A stretch of 64,000 nucleotides of DNA from Stutzerimonas stutzeri (GTDB lineage Bacteria; Pseudomonadota; Gammaproteobacteria; Pseudomonadales; Pseudomonadaceae): assembly GCF_024448985.1 (NCBI RefSeq), contig NZ_JAMOII010000016.1, forward strand, positions 22,115 to 86,114, in the 5' to 3' direction. This document shows positions 46,411 through 57,099 of the stretch, one piece after another. The first letter of the stretch is position 1. The number at the start of each line of letters is the position of its first letter. Under the pieces are notes generated by a model. It was not told the DNA's origin and did not search any database. It was given only the letters and a program-made list of their open reading frames with translations. Made by a program: the position numbers and the translations under genes.

Positions 46411-46983
46411 GTGACGCCGCTGCGCTACGTATTGCTACTTATGCTGGTCGTCGCCGGGCCAGTGTCCGCCAACGTTCGCCAGGCACCCGAGCCGGAATTG
46501 CGCGAACTGATGCAACGCACCGTAGCGGAAGCCGAGAGTTTCCAGGATCGCTTCGAAGCGGAAGTCTGGCTGATGGATATGTCGACCCGCCTCAAGCGCT
46601 ACGTTCGCGACCCGCAAGAACGGTTGACGCTCTTGCGACTGGTGCACCAGGAAGCCAGCAAGGCGGGATTGAAACCTGACCTGGTGCTTGCGCTCATCCA
46701 CGCTGAAAGTCATTTCGATCGATTCGCCATTTCCAGCGTCGGCGCACAAGGCATGATGCAGGTGATGCCGTTCTGGAAGGCCGAATTGGGGCGCTCGCAG
46801 GACAATCTCACCGACAACGCCACCAACCTCCGCTACGGCTGCACCATCCTCAGCTACTACCTGAAAAAGGAAAAAGGTGACATCAATCGCGCCCTGGCGC
46901 GCTACAACGGCAGCCTCGGCAAGAATCACTACCCCGCCAAGGTAATCGGCTTCTGGCAGGACTTCTGGTACGTGAAGCCCTAA
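46411..46983 (+). CDS. Lytic transglycosylase (SLT domain)
   Basis: 190 aa. A signal peptide ends at GPVSA (residue 20). The SLT domain spans ~75-185 with catalytic glutamate E99 (HAESHFD), GAQGMMQVMPFW and the ATNLRYGCTILSYYL block. It cleaves peptidoglycan glycan strands to 1,6-anhydro ends. It starts with GTG at 46411, 6 bp after the lipoprotein gene. Confidence 0.9.
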   Translation: MTPLRYVLLLMLVVAGPVSANVRQAPEPELRELMQRTVAEAESFQDRFEAEVWLMDMSTRLKRYVRDPQERLTLLRLVHQEASKAGLKPDLVLALIHAESHFDRFAISSVGAQGMMQVMPFWKAELGRSQDNLTDNATNLRYGCTILSYYLKKEKGDINRALARYNGSLGKNHYPAKVIGFWQDFWYVKP

Positions 46984-47060
46984 GGGCAGCGACAAGCTGC
47001 AAGCAGAAGCGCCACCGTCGTCCTGCTGCCCTGCTCTTAACTTGGCTTGAAGCCCAACCG

Positions 47061-47516
47061 CTACCTTCCCAACTTTGCCAGATGCTCCTGCAAGCCTTCG
47101 GCGGTTTGTTCGCCGACCAACTGATGACGCACCTTGCCGTCTCCATCGACGATATAGGTCACCGGTAGCACCGCGCTGCGCGGCAGATCCAGGCGTTCGG
47201 CGGGGTCGAGGCTGAGGACTCGAAAATCGATGCCCAGGTCCTTGGCTGCCGCAGCCAATTCTTCCCCCTGCAGCCCGTCGAAATTGACGCCGAGAACAGT
47301 AATGTCGTCGTGTGAGTCGTCCAGCGCATTCAGCTCGGGAATTTCCGTCCGGCATGGGCCGCACCACTCAGCCCAGTAGTTGATCAACAGCCATTGACCG
47401 TCGAGTTGCTGTGCCGTGACGTCGGTGCCGTGCTGGTCGGGGCCCCAGTCTTCTGCACACCCAGCCAGCGCCAGGCAGGCGAGCAAACCGAATACACCAA
47501 CGGAGCGCTTGTTCAT
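47061..47516 (-). CDS. TlpA-like thioredoxin lipoprotein
   Basis: 151 aa. The lipobox LALAGC places the lipid at C20. The thioredoxin fold has the active site WCGPC (C52 and C55) and a cis-proline segment LPVTYIVD. It probably reduces disulfides of periplasmic or cytochrome-related proteins. The start at 47516 follows AAGGAAACGAAG; the longer in-frame start at 47552 is rejected. Confidence 0.9.
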   Translation of the reverse strand: MNKRSVGVFGLLACLALAGCAEDWGPDQHGTDVTAQQLDGQWLLINYWAEWCGPCRTEIPELNALDDSHDDITVLGVNFDGLQGEELAAAAKDLGIDFRVLSLDPAERLDLPRSAVLPVTYIVDGDGKVRHQLVGEQTAEGLQEHLAKLGR

Positions 47517-47548
47517 CTTCGTTTCCTTGCAATACTGAATTGTCTCGT

Positions 47549-48769
47549 TCAAACCCGTCGCGCCTGCAGCCAGTCGGCGACACTGCCACCGAACAGGTTC
47601 GCCTGCTCCTTCTGTAGCAGCTCCAGCGACTGTTTCAGCGTCGGGTACCAGGGTTCGTCCAGCTGCTCCGGCAACGCATGGTTACCCGAGAGCGGCCAGG
47701 GATTGGAGCGCAACAACTGATCGAAGCTGTAATGATTGAGATCGCGACACAGGACCCATCCGGACGACCCGGTCCGACAGACGAGTTGTTCCCGCTCGAA
47801 GAACTCGAAAATTTCATCCCACTCATCCTCGGGTAGTTGCCAACCGCTTCGATGCGCATCACGCAAGCGTACCTCGCGCCCAGCCTTCTGGCTTTCGTAC
47901 AGCACACGCAGCAACCCGAGCATGACCAGAAGACGCGGCACCGAGCGACGCCGCCATTGCTGCGACGAAGACATACCGCAGACCAACTCCGCGCCGAACA
48001 GCACGATCATCCAGGACAGATAAACCCACAACAGAAACAGCGGCACCGCGGCGAAAGCCCCGTAGATCAGCTGATAACTGGGAAAATAGCTCACGTACAG
48101 ACCGAACAATTGCTTGGCCGCTTCGAACAGAACCGCTGTGAAAGTACCGCCGACAACCGCATGCCGCAACGGCACACGGGTGTTGGGCACCGCTGCGTAG
48201 ATCAGCGTGAAGGCCGCGACGCTGAGCACCAGCGGCATCGCCTTGAGTACGGTACGCGCGCCAATCAATGCATGGGGGCCGGAGATCAGCGACAAGGATG
48301 TGATGTAGGTGCTCATGGCGAACCCCGCTCCGAGCAGCAGCGGACCGAGGCTGAGGATGGCCCAGTACAGGAGGAAGCTCGAGATACCACGACGTGGCTG
48401 TCGCACCCGCCAGATCACGTTGAACGCCTTTTCGATGGTCAACAGCATCATCAGCGCGGTCGCCATCAGAAACCCCACGCCAAACCAGGTGAGTTGTCTT
48501 GCCTGGTTCGTGAAGGCGACCAGATATTCCTGAATGGTTGCGCCCGTGGAGGGGATGAAGTTGCGGAAGATGTACAGCTGAATCTGTTCGCCGACACCCT
48601 GAAATGCGGGGATAGCCGAAAGCATGGCGAAGGTGACCGTCATCATCGGCACCACGGCGAACAGCGTGGTGTAGGTCAGCGCGGCGGCACTGTGCGGGCC
48701 ACGGTCCGCCAGGAAGCGTTGCACCAGGAAACGGCCGAACTCGACGAAATCATTGATCCTTTGCTGCAT
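47549..48769 (-). CDS. YihY/BrkB family membrane protein
   Basis: 406 aa. About six membrane helices lie in the first 280 residues (blocks [20 protein letters not shown] and [18 protein letters not shown]-type, here [16 protein letters not shown]), and a soluble winged-helix-like tail at ~290-406. Family members were wrongly called ribonuclease BN; the real role is unknown. Start at 48769 (MQQRIND) with GGGATGG upstream. It is followed by the TlpA-like gene after 32 bp, so they may be co-transcribed. Confidence 0.9.
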   Translation of the reverse strand: MQQRINDFVEFGRFLVQRFLADRGPHSAAALTYTTLFAVVPMMTVTFAMLSAIPAFQGVGEQIQLYIFRNFIPSTGATIQEYLVAFTNQARQLTWFGVGFLMATALMMLLTIEKAFNVIWRVRQPRRGISSFLLYWAILSLGPLLLGAGFAMSTYITSLSLISGPHALIGARTVLKAMPLVLSVAAFTLIYAAVPNTRVPLRHAVVGGTFTAVLFEAAKQLFGLYVSYFPSYQLIYGAFAAVPLFLLWVYLSWMIVLFGAELVCGMSSSQQWRRRSVPRLLVMLGLLRVLYESQKAGREVRLRDAHRSGWQLPEDEWDEIFEFFEREQLVCRTGSSGWVLCRDLNHYSFDQLLRSNPWPLSGNHALPEQLDEPWYPTLKQSLELLQKEQANLFGGSVADWLQARRV

Positions 48770-48893
48770 TCCATCCCCTTGATGACCCGGTCGTTCCAAC
48801 CGCCTGTCCGCCTGCGTGGGACAATCGGCAGCCTACCTTTGCTCACCGTTGTCGGGCGACCTGCGTTTCAGGCCTCGCTGCATTGAAGGTTAG

Positions 48894-50286
<1,393 letters not shown>

Positions 50287-50330
50287 GCTGAGGCGGCATG
50301 GGAACGCGGAGGGAATCGCTGCGCAGTATC

Positions 50331-50482
50331 GGTGGGCTGAAGCGGAACGCCGCCCGGCCCACCCTACAGCTGGTACTTTCATCTCACACACGGGCTTTTG
50401 GGTGGGCTGACGCGGAACGCCGTCCGGCCCACCCTACAACAGACCCCTCGTCACTCCTCCGTAGGGTGGGCTTCAGCCCACC
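50331..50482. repeat. Three GGTGGGC hairpin repeats
   Basis: Two 39-bp units at 50331-50369 and 50401-50439, 70 bp apart, begin GGTGGGCTGA and end GGCCCACCCTAC, so each folds into a GGTGGGC/GCCCACC hairpin; they differ at only a few bases. A third, shorter unit at 50461-50482 is inverted (GTAGGGTGGGC ... GCCCACC). They resemble the REP-like palindromic elements scattered in P. stutzeri genomes. Confidence 0.75.
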
Positions 50483-50513
50483 AGCAGCACTGGCAGCACT
50501 GGCAACCGAATCG

Positions 50514-51218
50514 CTACCAACCGAGGGTTTGCTTTAGAAACGGAATGGTCAGCTTGCGCTGCGCCTGCAGTGAGGCCTGATCGAGACGGTCGAGCAGTTC
50601 GAACAGCGCGCTCATGTTCCGCGCACCACGGGTGAGGATAAAGCGGCCGACGTCATCCGGCAGGTTCAGGCCGCGGCGCGAGGCACGCAGTTGCAGCGCG
50701 CGCAGCTTGTCCTCGTCGGAAAGTTCCTGCAGCTGGAATACCAGCGAGAGGCTCAAGCGCGACTTGAGATCGGGCAGCTGCACGGCGATTTCCCGCGGCG
50801 AAGCATCGGCCGCGAGCAGCAGCCGCCGACCGCTGTCACGCAGCCGATTGAACAGATGGAACAGCGCTTCTTCCCATACCGGATCACCGGCAATGGCATC
50901 CACATCGTCCAGGCAGACCAACTCGCTCTGCTCCAGATTGTCCAGCAACGCCGGCCCGTACTCGGCCACGTCGGCGAGCGGCAAGTACACCGCCAGTTCG
51001 CCGCGCTGCTCAACACGCAAACAAGCGGCCTGCAGCAGATGGCTACGCCCAACACCTGTATTGCCCCAGAGATAAATCAACTCATCGGACCAGCCGGCCT
51101 CGGGCGAACAGACCCGCTCGACATAGCCCAACGCGGCAGCATTGGCGCCCGGATAGAAGTTGGCGAAGGTGGCGTCGTCACGAAGACGAATGCCAAGGGG
51201 AAGCTGGATGGGTTTCAT
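50514..51218 (-). CDS. hda: DnaA regulatory inactivator Hda
   Basis: 234 aa AAA+ protein homologous to the DnaA ATPase domain. The P-loop WGNTGVGRSHLLQ has Arg in place of the usual Lys, as in E. coli Hda. The N-terminal clamp-binding motif QLPLGIRL, Walker B LVCLDDVDA and the RGARNMSALFELLDRLD end are present. With the sliding clamp it stimulates ATP hydrolysis by DnaA and limits re-initiation. It overlaps the AI-2E family gene upstream by 4 bp. Confidence 0.95.
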   Translation of the reverse strand: MKPIQLPLGIRLRDDATFANFYPGANAAALGYVERVCSPEAGWSDELIYLWGNTGVGRSHLLQAACLRVEQRGELAVYLPLADVAEYGPALLDNLEQSELVCLDDVDAIAGDPVWEEALFHLFNRLRDSGRRLLLAADASPREIAVQLPDLKSRLSLSLVFQLQELSDEDKLRALQLRASRRGLNLPDDVGRFILTRGARNMSALFELLDRLDQASLQAQRKLTIPFLKQTLGW

Positions 51219-52312
51219 GTCTGGCTAGGTGGGTCGACCGATACGACCGGCGGCTCTGCGTAAAGGTCGGAGAGTTTATAGAGATCATGCACGTGGCGCA
51301 GCAGAACCATGATCACCGCCGCCACCGGCAAGGCCAGCAACACGCCGGTAAAACCAAACAGCTGCCCCCCCGCCAGCACCGCGAAAATCACCGCGACCGG
51401 ATGCAGACCGATGCGATCGCCCACCAGCAACGGCGTCAACAGCATGCCTTCGAGCATCTGTCCGACCGTGAACACCGCAGCGACACCCAGCAATGGGTAA
51501 GGCTCCAGGCCGAACTGGAACAGCACAGCGATGACTGCCGCGCCGATCCCGACCACGAAGCCCATATAGGGCACGATGCTGGCGAGACCGGCCAGCACAC
51601 CGATCAGCAGTCCAAGTTCGACGCCGACCAGCATGAGGCCAGCGGAATAGACCACCGCCAGCGCCAGCATCACCAGCAGCTGCCCGCGTAGAAACGCGCC
51701 TATCACCTCATGGCATTCACGCAACAACGCCATGACCGTCTCTTCCCGGCGCCGCGGCAACAAGGCTCGCAGCTTGGCCATGATCAGATCCCAATCCCGT
51801 AGCAGGTAAAAGCACACCACCGGCACCAACAACAGATTCGCCAGCCACGCCAGCAGCGCGATGCTGGAAGCCGTCGCCTGACTGAGAATGATCGCCACCA
51901 CATCTTTGGTACTGCCGAGATTGGCGGTGAATGCGCTCTTGATCTGATCGAAGCGCCAGAAATCTTCGTCAAGACCAAACTGCATCTGCACCCAGGGCAG
52001 CGCCGTGATTTGCAGCCAATCGAGCCCCACGGGTGCCAGCTGATATAGGTGCATCAGCTGCTTGCCGAGCATCGGTACCAGCACCAGTAGCAGCAACATG
52101 CACAGCAAGGTGAAAAGCGCGAACACCAGAATCACGCCCCAGGTGCGGGACAGCTTCCAGCGCTCCAAGCGATCGACCAGCGGATCGCCCAGGTAGGCCA
52201 GCAGGATGCCGACCAGAAACGGCGAAAGGATGGGTGACAGCTGATAGACCAGCCAGCCAAGCAGCAACAGTGCCGCCAGCCATAGCCAGCGGTTGGTATG
52301 AGTGATCGTCAT
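51215..52312 (-). CDS. AI-2E family transporter (second paralogue)
   Basis: 365 aa membrane protein of the same family as that at 21477: eight helices, the block GVLAGLASIVPYMGFVVGIGAAVIAV and the end LHPVAVIFAVLAGGQLFGFTGVLLALP. The substrate is unknown. The start at 52312 (MTITHTNRW) begins before the first helix; the longer in-frame ORF up to 52723 is an arginine/serine-rich artefact overlapping the next gene. Overlaps hda by 4 bp. Confidence 0.88.
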   Translation of the reverse strand: MTITHTNRWLWLAALLLLGWLVYQLSPILSPFLVGILLAYLGDPLVDRLERWKLSRTWGVILVFALFTLLCMLLLLVLVPMLGKQLMHLYQLAPVGLDWLQITALPWVQMQFGLDEDFWRFDQIKSAFTANLGSTKDVVAIILSQATASSIALLAWLANLLLVPVVCFYLLRDWDLIMAKLRALLPRRREETVMALLRECHEVIGAFLRGQLLVMLALAVVYSAGLMLVGVELGLLIGVLAGLASIVPYMGFVVGIGAAVIAVLFQFGLEPYPLLGVAAVFTVGQMLEGMLLTPLLVGDRIGLHPVAVIFAVLAGGQLFGFTGVLLALPVAAVIMVLLRHVHDLYKLSDLYAEPPVVSVDPPSQT

Positions 52313-52436
52313 GGGCAGGACGCCTTGCTCCGTTATTCGAGCCGCAGTGCCATTGCTGGCGAAAGGTAAGAAAGCATGACCAAGCGAGCGCCATATGTGC
52401 AGCGCCCGCCTTGTCAGCATTGATGAACGCGGCGCA

Positions 52437-53570
52437 TCACCAGCGGTAGCGCAATACCTCGCCCTGATCCGGCTGCAACCGTTGCTCGGCGGCAGGCTGA
52501 TCCGGCTCCTCGATCGGAGCCTGGGCATCGATCGGAGAAGCGTCGCTGCCCGCAACCGGCACTGCCGCATTCGTCGGCGGCGCGTCGGCATCGTTCGCCG
52601 GCAAACCGGCATCGACCGGCTGCGCATCGATCTCGCCAGCCGGCACTTCCTGCAGTCGCGCCAGGGCGAGCTGAGACCGCAATTGCTCCGAGCTGGCATT
52701 GAGGCGGTACACCAGCCGATCACTTTCGACCCGTATCAGGCGAGCGCTGAAGGGCTCGAGCAGGCGATCCAATTCGGCGAAGCGCTCGACATCGGCGCCC
52801 AGCACTTCAAGCGTGATTTCTTCGGTCTCGCCCGGCGCCACGCGGTATTGCGGTGCGAGAAACTTGCTGACCGCCAGCATCACCGCATCGGCGGTCGCGG
52901 CCCGGCTATCGCCGCTCGCCTTGCCTTGCGTCTGCTTGTCGCCAAGCCAGAGGCGCCAACTGGCCTCCCAGGTTTCGCCGGTCTGCTTCGCAAGCACCGT
53001 CAGCAGGCCATCCGCATCGTAGCGTTCCGACACGTCGCGAAGCGCCTCAGGCTGTTTCGCCGCGACCGTCTCGGCAGTGGCTGCGAGCTGCTCGCTCAGA
53101 TCGGCCAGAGGCAGGCGCAGCGGCAAGCCGCGATGCTGGGCAGCTGCTTGTAGATCGGACGAGCCTTCCTGAGCGTCACCGACCAGATGCGTGCCGTTGA
53201 CCGACTCGCCCAGCCACCAAATCAGGATGCTCGGGCGGTCAGCTCCCCATAACGACAGCCCCGCGGACCGCAGCGCGCGCTCGGTTGTGATTGGATCGAA
53301 GCTCACCACAACGGCATCGCCCTCGTAGGCGTAGCGGCTGACCAGCTGCTGCGGATCACTGCGCAGTTGCGCAACAGCTGTCGTTTCGGGCTCGCCCGTA
53401 AGGCGTAGCACGAGGGTATCGAACGCCTTGCGCAGTGCTTCCTCGCGCTCGTCCGGCTGCTGGCTGGCAACCGGTTCACGCACCTTGTATAGATCACTGA
53501 GAGGTGCCGCCATGCCTTGGGCGGAGACGACCGCGCAGCAAAGGGCCAAAAGATGGGGAATGAGGCGCAT
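52437..53570 (-). CDS. DUF2066 periplasmic protein
   Basis: 377 aa. A signal peptide (MRLIPHLLALCCAVVSAQGMA) starts at 53570. The body is the DUF2066 domain (LSDLYKVREPVASQQPDEREEALRKAF in blocks) and the C-terminal ~70 residues are Pro/Ala/Asp-rich and probably disordered. The function is unknown. It is conserved in pseudomonads between the AI-2E family gene and purM, from which it is divergent. The in-frame ATGs at 53597 and 53639 are alternatives. Confidence 0.82.
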   Translation of the reverse strand: MRLIPHLLALCCAVVSAQGMAAPLSDLYKVREPVASQQPDEREEALRKAFDTLVLRLTGEPETTAVAQLRSDPQQLVSRYAYEGDAVVVSFDPITTERALRSAGLSLWGADRPSILIWWLGESVNGTHLVGDAQEGSSDLQAAAQHRGLPLRLPLADLSEQLAATAETVAAKQPEALRDVSERYDADGLLTVLAKQTGETWEASWRLWLGDKQTQGKASGDSRAATADAVMLAVSKFLAPQYRVAPGETEEITLEVLGADVERFAELDRLLEPFSARLIRVESDRLVYRLNASSEQLRSQLALARLQEVPAGEIDAQPVDAGLPANDADAPPTNAAVPVAGSDASPIDAQAPIEEPDQPAAEQRLQPDQGEVLRYRW

Positions 53571-53896
53571 GGAAATACTCGCTGGCTGGCCAGTCATGGG
53601 GAGCCTACCGGTCGACTGACGACGATCGGGTTCGGCCACGGTGAGTCAAGCGCTATACCTTAAACAGGCGTCTGAACCGCGGCAACCGCCGCGCCCCGGA
53701 GTTGCGCGTCGGGCATCACTACTCTGCGGCGCATACTCGCCGATCTATGCCACGGGAACCGCGGGCGGGATGGCCGCTGTGCGGCAAGCCTGATAAAATC
53801 GCGCGCTTTCCGTAGACCGGTCCGGCGTCCTCGCCGCATCGAGACAACAGCCTTGTCCCACCGGTCGCCCCGCACTCTCCTTCACAGGTCCGGATT
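53571..53896. other. Intergenic region between the DUF2066 gene and purM
   Basis: 326 bp between divergent genes. A TAAAAT -10-like hexamer occurs near 53793-53798 in the purM direction but without a convincing -35. The region holds no credible ORF, RNA or repeat. No PurR-type palindrome was recognised. Confidence 0.35.
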
Positions 53897-54955
53897 ATGA
53901 GCAAGCAACCCTCCATCAGCTACAAGGACGCCGGTGTCGACATCGATGCAGGCGAAGCGCTGGTCGAACGCATCAAGGGCGTGGCCAAGCGTACCGCGCG
54001 TCCTGAAGTCATGGGCGGTCTGGGCGGCTTCGGCGCGCTCTGCGAAATTCCGGCCGGCTACAAGCAGCCGGTACTAGTCTCCGGTACCGACGGCGTCGGT
54101 ACCAAGCTGCGCCTGGCACTGAATCTGAACAAGCACGACAGCATCGGCCAGGATCTGGTGGCCATGTGTGTCAACGACCTGGTGGTCTGCGGCGCCGAGC
54201 CGTTGTTCTTCCTCGACTATTACGCCACCGGCAAACTCAACGTGGATATCGCCGCGACCGTGGTCACCGGCATCGGTGCCGGCTGCGAACTTGCCGGTTG
54301 CTCGCTTGTTGGCGGTGAAACCGCCGAAATGCCTGGCATGTACGAAGGCGAAGATTACGACCTGGCCGGCTTCTGCGTTGGCGTGGTCGAGAAGAGCGAA
54401 ATCATCGACGGCTCAAAGGTTACCGCGGGCGATGCGCTGATCGCCCTGCCCTCCTCCGGCCCGCACTCCAACGGTTACTCGTTGATCCGCAAAATCATCG
54501 AGGTGGCCGGCGCCGATATCGAGAACATCCAGCTCGACGGCAAATCGCTCACCGAACTGCTGATGGCGCCGACCCGGATCTACGTCAAGCCGCTGCTCAA
54601 GCTGATCAAGGACACCGGCGCGGTCAAAGCCATGGCGCACATCACCGGTGGCGGCCTGCTGGACAACATTCCGCGCGTACTGCCTGAAGGCAGTCAGGCC
54701 GTCCTCGATATCGCCAGCTGGAATCGTCCGGCGGTGTTCGACTGGCTCCAGGAGAAAGGCAACGTCGACGAACATGAAATGCACCGCGTGCTGAACTGCG
54801 GCGTCGGCATGGTCATTTGCGTTGCGCAGGATCAGGTCGAGACCGTTCTCGGCAACCTCCGTGACTCCGGCGAGAGCCCTTGGGTGATCGGCGAAATCGC
54901 CTCGGCTGGCACAGATGCCGAGCGTGTCGTGCTGAACAATCTGAAACAACGCTGA
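53897..54955 (+). CDS. purM: Phosphoribosylformylglycinamidine cyclo-ligase
   Basis: 352 aa AIR synthetase of purine biosynthesis. It starts [21 protein letters not shown], with the ATP-binding [14 protein letters not shown] and the [11 protein letters not shown] block. It overlaps purN by one base (TGATG), so the two successive-pathway genes are translated together. Confidence 0.96.
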   Translation: MSKQPSISYKDAGVDIDAGEALVERIKGVAKRTARPEVMGGLGGFGALCEIPAGYKQPVLVSGTDGVGTKLRLALNLNKHDSIGQDLVAMCVNDLVVCGAEPLFFLDYYATGKLNVDIAATVVTGIGAGCELAGCSLVGGETAEMPGMYEGEDYDLAGFCVGVVEKSEIIDGSKVTAGDALIALPSSGPHSNGYSLIRKIIEVAGADIENIQLDGKSLTELLMAPTRIYVKPLLKLIKDTGAVKAMAHITGGGLLDNIPRVLPEGSQAVLDIASWNRPAVFDWLQEKGNVDEHEMHRVLNCGVGMVICVAQDQVETVLGNLRDSGESPWVIGEIASAGTDAERVVLNNLKQR

Positions 54956-55608
54956 TGAGCCTCGGCGCGCCCTGCGACGTCGTAGTGCTGATTTCAGGGT
55001 CCGGCAGCAATTTGCAGGCCCTGATCGACAGCCTCGGTGAAGATAATCCGGTGCGTATCCGCGCGGTCGTGTCGAATCGCGCCGACGCATTCGGTCTGCA
55101 GCGCGCGCAAGCAGCCGGCATTGCCACTCACGTGGTGCAACACAAGGACTTCGCCGATCGCGAAGCCTTCGACGCCGCGCTGATCGAGATCATCGATACG
55201 CACAAGCCGCAGCTGGTCGTACTGGCCGGTTTCATGCGCATACTCACATCGAGCTTCGTCCGCCATTACCAGGGCCGTCTGCTCAATATCCACCCCTCTC
55301 TGCTGCCGAAATACAAGGGCCTGGACACCCACCGCCGCGCCCTTGAAGCTGGAGACCATGAGCACGGCTGCAGCGTGCATTTCGTCACCGAAGAGCTCGA
55401 TGGTGGCCCCGTGGCAATACAGGCCAGCCTCAATATCGAGCCCGGCGAAAGCATCGGCGAACTGACCGATCGGGTGCACGCAGCCGAGCACATCATCTAT
55501 CCGCTGGCTGTCCGCTGGTTTGCCGAAGGCCGCTTGCGCCTTGCCGAGCAAGGCGCGATGCTTGACGACATTCCGTTGCCGGCTTCCGGCCATCCGATAC
55601 GAATCTAG
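54955..55608 (+). CDS. purN: Phosphoribosylglycinamide formyltransferase
   Basis: 217 aa. The N10-formyl-tetrahydrofolate-dependent enzyme is shown by VVLISGSGSNLQALID, the catalytic NIHPSLLPKYKGLDTHRRAL block (Asn-x-His) and HFVTEELDGGPV. The start at 54955 overlaps the purM stop; the ORF runs further upstream within purM. The DUF3108 gene follows after 8 bp. Confidence 0.95.
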   Translation: MSLGAPCDVVVLISGSGSNLQALIDSLGEDNPVRIRAVVSNRADAFGLQRAQAAGIATHVVQHKDFADREAFDAALIEIIDTHKPQLVVLAGFMRILTSSFVRHYQGRLLNIHPSLLPKYKGLDTHRRALEAGDHEHGCSVHFVTEELDGGPVAIQASLNIEPGESIGELTDRVHAAEHIIYPLAVRWFAEGRLRLAEQGAMLDDIPLPASGHPIRI

Positions 55609-55616
55609 GAGATCTT

Positions 55617-56327
55617 ATGCGTCGCGCTTTGCTGCTCGCTCTTGCCGTACTGGCCTTGCCGGCCCAGGCCCTGGAGCTCAAGCCCTTCTCCGCCAGCTAC
55701 ACCGCGGACTGGAAACAAGTGCCTGTCAGCGGCACCGCCCAGCGCAGTCTGGAAAAACTCGAAGGCAACACCTGGCAGCTGGATTTCGAAGCCTCCATGC
55801 TGGTGGCCAGCTTCAATGAACGCAGCACCTTTAGCGTCGAGGGCGAAACCCTCATCCCGCAGAAATACCGCCTCAAGCGCAGCGGCCTGGGTAAAGGCAA
55901 AACCATCAAGCACGACTTCGATTGGCAGGCCAAGCAGGTCGTTGGCGAAGACCGTGGCGATCCGGTCAAGCTGCCCCTCAACCGCGGCCTGCTGGACAAA
56001 TCCACCTATCAAATCGCACTTCAGGAGGCTGTGGCGGCGGGCGAAAAAAGCATGAGCTACCAAGTCGTCGATGGCGATGAAATCGAAACCTACGACTTCC
56101 GTGTGCTCGGCGACGAACAGGTCAGCACCAAGGCAGGCCGGATCGATGCCATCAAGGTCGAGCGCGTGCGTGATCCGACGCAGAGCAAACGCCAGACCAT
56201 CCTCTGGTTCGCCAAGGACTGGGATTACATGCTGGTCCGCCTGCATCAGGTGGAAAAAGACGGCAAGGAATACCAGATCATGCTCGAAGAAGGCACCGTC
56301 GACGGCAAAGCCGTGAAAGGTGACTGA
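55617..56327 (+). CDS. DUF3108 periplasmic protein
   Basis: 236 aa. A signal peptide ends at PAQALEL (about residue 20). The rest is a beta-rich domain of the DUF3108 family (LKPFSASYTADWKQVPVSG and TIKHDFDWQAKQV). The function is unknown. AGGAG lies 6 bases before the ATG. It follows purN by 8 bp and is probably in the same operon. Confidence 0.88.
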   Translation: MRRALLLALAVLALPAQALELKPFSASYTADWKQVPVSGTAQRSLEKLEGNTWQLDFEASMLVASFNERSTFSVEGETLIPQKYRLKRSGLGKGKTIKHDFDWQAKQVVGEDRGDPVKLPLNRGLLDKSTYQIALQEAVAAGEKSMSYQVVDGDEIETYDFRVLGDEQVSTKAGRIDAIKVERVRDPTQSKRQTILWFAKDWDYMLVRLHQVEKDGKEYQIMLEEGTVDGKAVKGD

Positions 56328-56384
56328 TTGCCGCCGCGCCGGGCAGCCGGCGCGTTATCACCTGCCGTTTCAGCGAATCTCACC

Positions 56385-57047
56385 ATGACCTTTCCCCGCG
56401 TCTTGCTGCTCGCCCTGCTGCCAGTTTTCGCCGGCTGCCAATCGCTACCTTGGAGCGACGAGCCTCGCAAACAGCCGACCGAGCGGTTTCAGGGCGAAGT
56501 CATACATCGCGACGGCCTGCTGTCGTTGCGCACCTGTCAGGGCGAACGCCAGATCGCACTGCTCGACACCGGCGCGACCGGGCTACCCGAAGACGCCCAG
56601 GCGCTAATGTCCGACAGCCACCAACCGCTGTTTGCCGATGTACGCGGCATGCTGATTTCGCGGGATGGCGATAGGCAACTGCAACTGACACAGGTCTATC
56701 GCCTGCAGGCCGAAGGTCCTGGCTGCGACGCAGACGAATTCAAGCAGCTGACGCTGCGCGCCAGTGGCAACGAGCCAGGTTGGAGCGTAAGGATCACCAC
56801 GCACGGCATGCTGCTCGAACGCCCCGGCGAAGCGCCGCTGGCCGTGCCGTATCTGGAAGAACAGTTGCCGGGCGGACAGACCAGTTTCAGCAGCGAGGCC
56901 AATGATCAGCGCCTCAATCTCTGGGTAGCGCCACAGCGCTGCGTCGACAGTGCCAGCGGCGCAATCAGCCACCTGACCGCCGAACTGCGTATCGACGACC
57001 AAACCCTGCGCGGCTGCGCCTACTACGGCGGCGCGCGCAACGAATGA
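56385..57047 (+). CDS. COG3650-like lipoprotein
   Basis: 220 aa. The lipobox LPVFAGC ends with the acylated C17. Two compact domains follow: residues ~35-105 resembling an oligosaccharide/META-type fold with TCQGERQIALLDTGA, and ~120-215 with NEPGWSVRITTHGMLLE, typical of COG3650 proteins. The function is unknown. The start at 56385 gives the full signal peptide; a TTG at 56328 is in frame but unlikely. Confidence 0.8.
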   Translation: MTFPRVLLLALLPVFAGCQSLPWSDEPRKQPTERFQGEVIHRDGLLSLRTCQGERQIALLDTGATGLPEDAQALMSDSHQPLFADVRGMLISRDGDRQLQLTQVYRLQAEGPGCDADEFKQLTLRASGNEPGWSVRITTHGMLLERPGEAPLAVPYLEEQLPGGQTSFSSEANDQRLNLWVAPQRCVDSASGAISHLTAELRIDDQTLRGCAYYGGARNE

Positions 57048-57099
57048 ATCTATCGAAGCGCGTACCGGCGCGCTTCCCGACGTTTCGAAGACCCCGATA

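Noticed and set aside
47837-48886. Plus-strand reading frame of 349 codons over the BrkB-like gene
   Set aside because: Antisense shadow rich in Arg, His and Gln; the opposite strand encodes a clear membrane protein.
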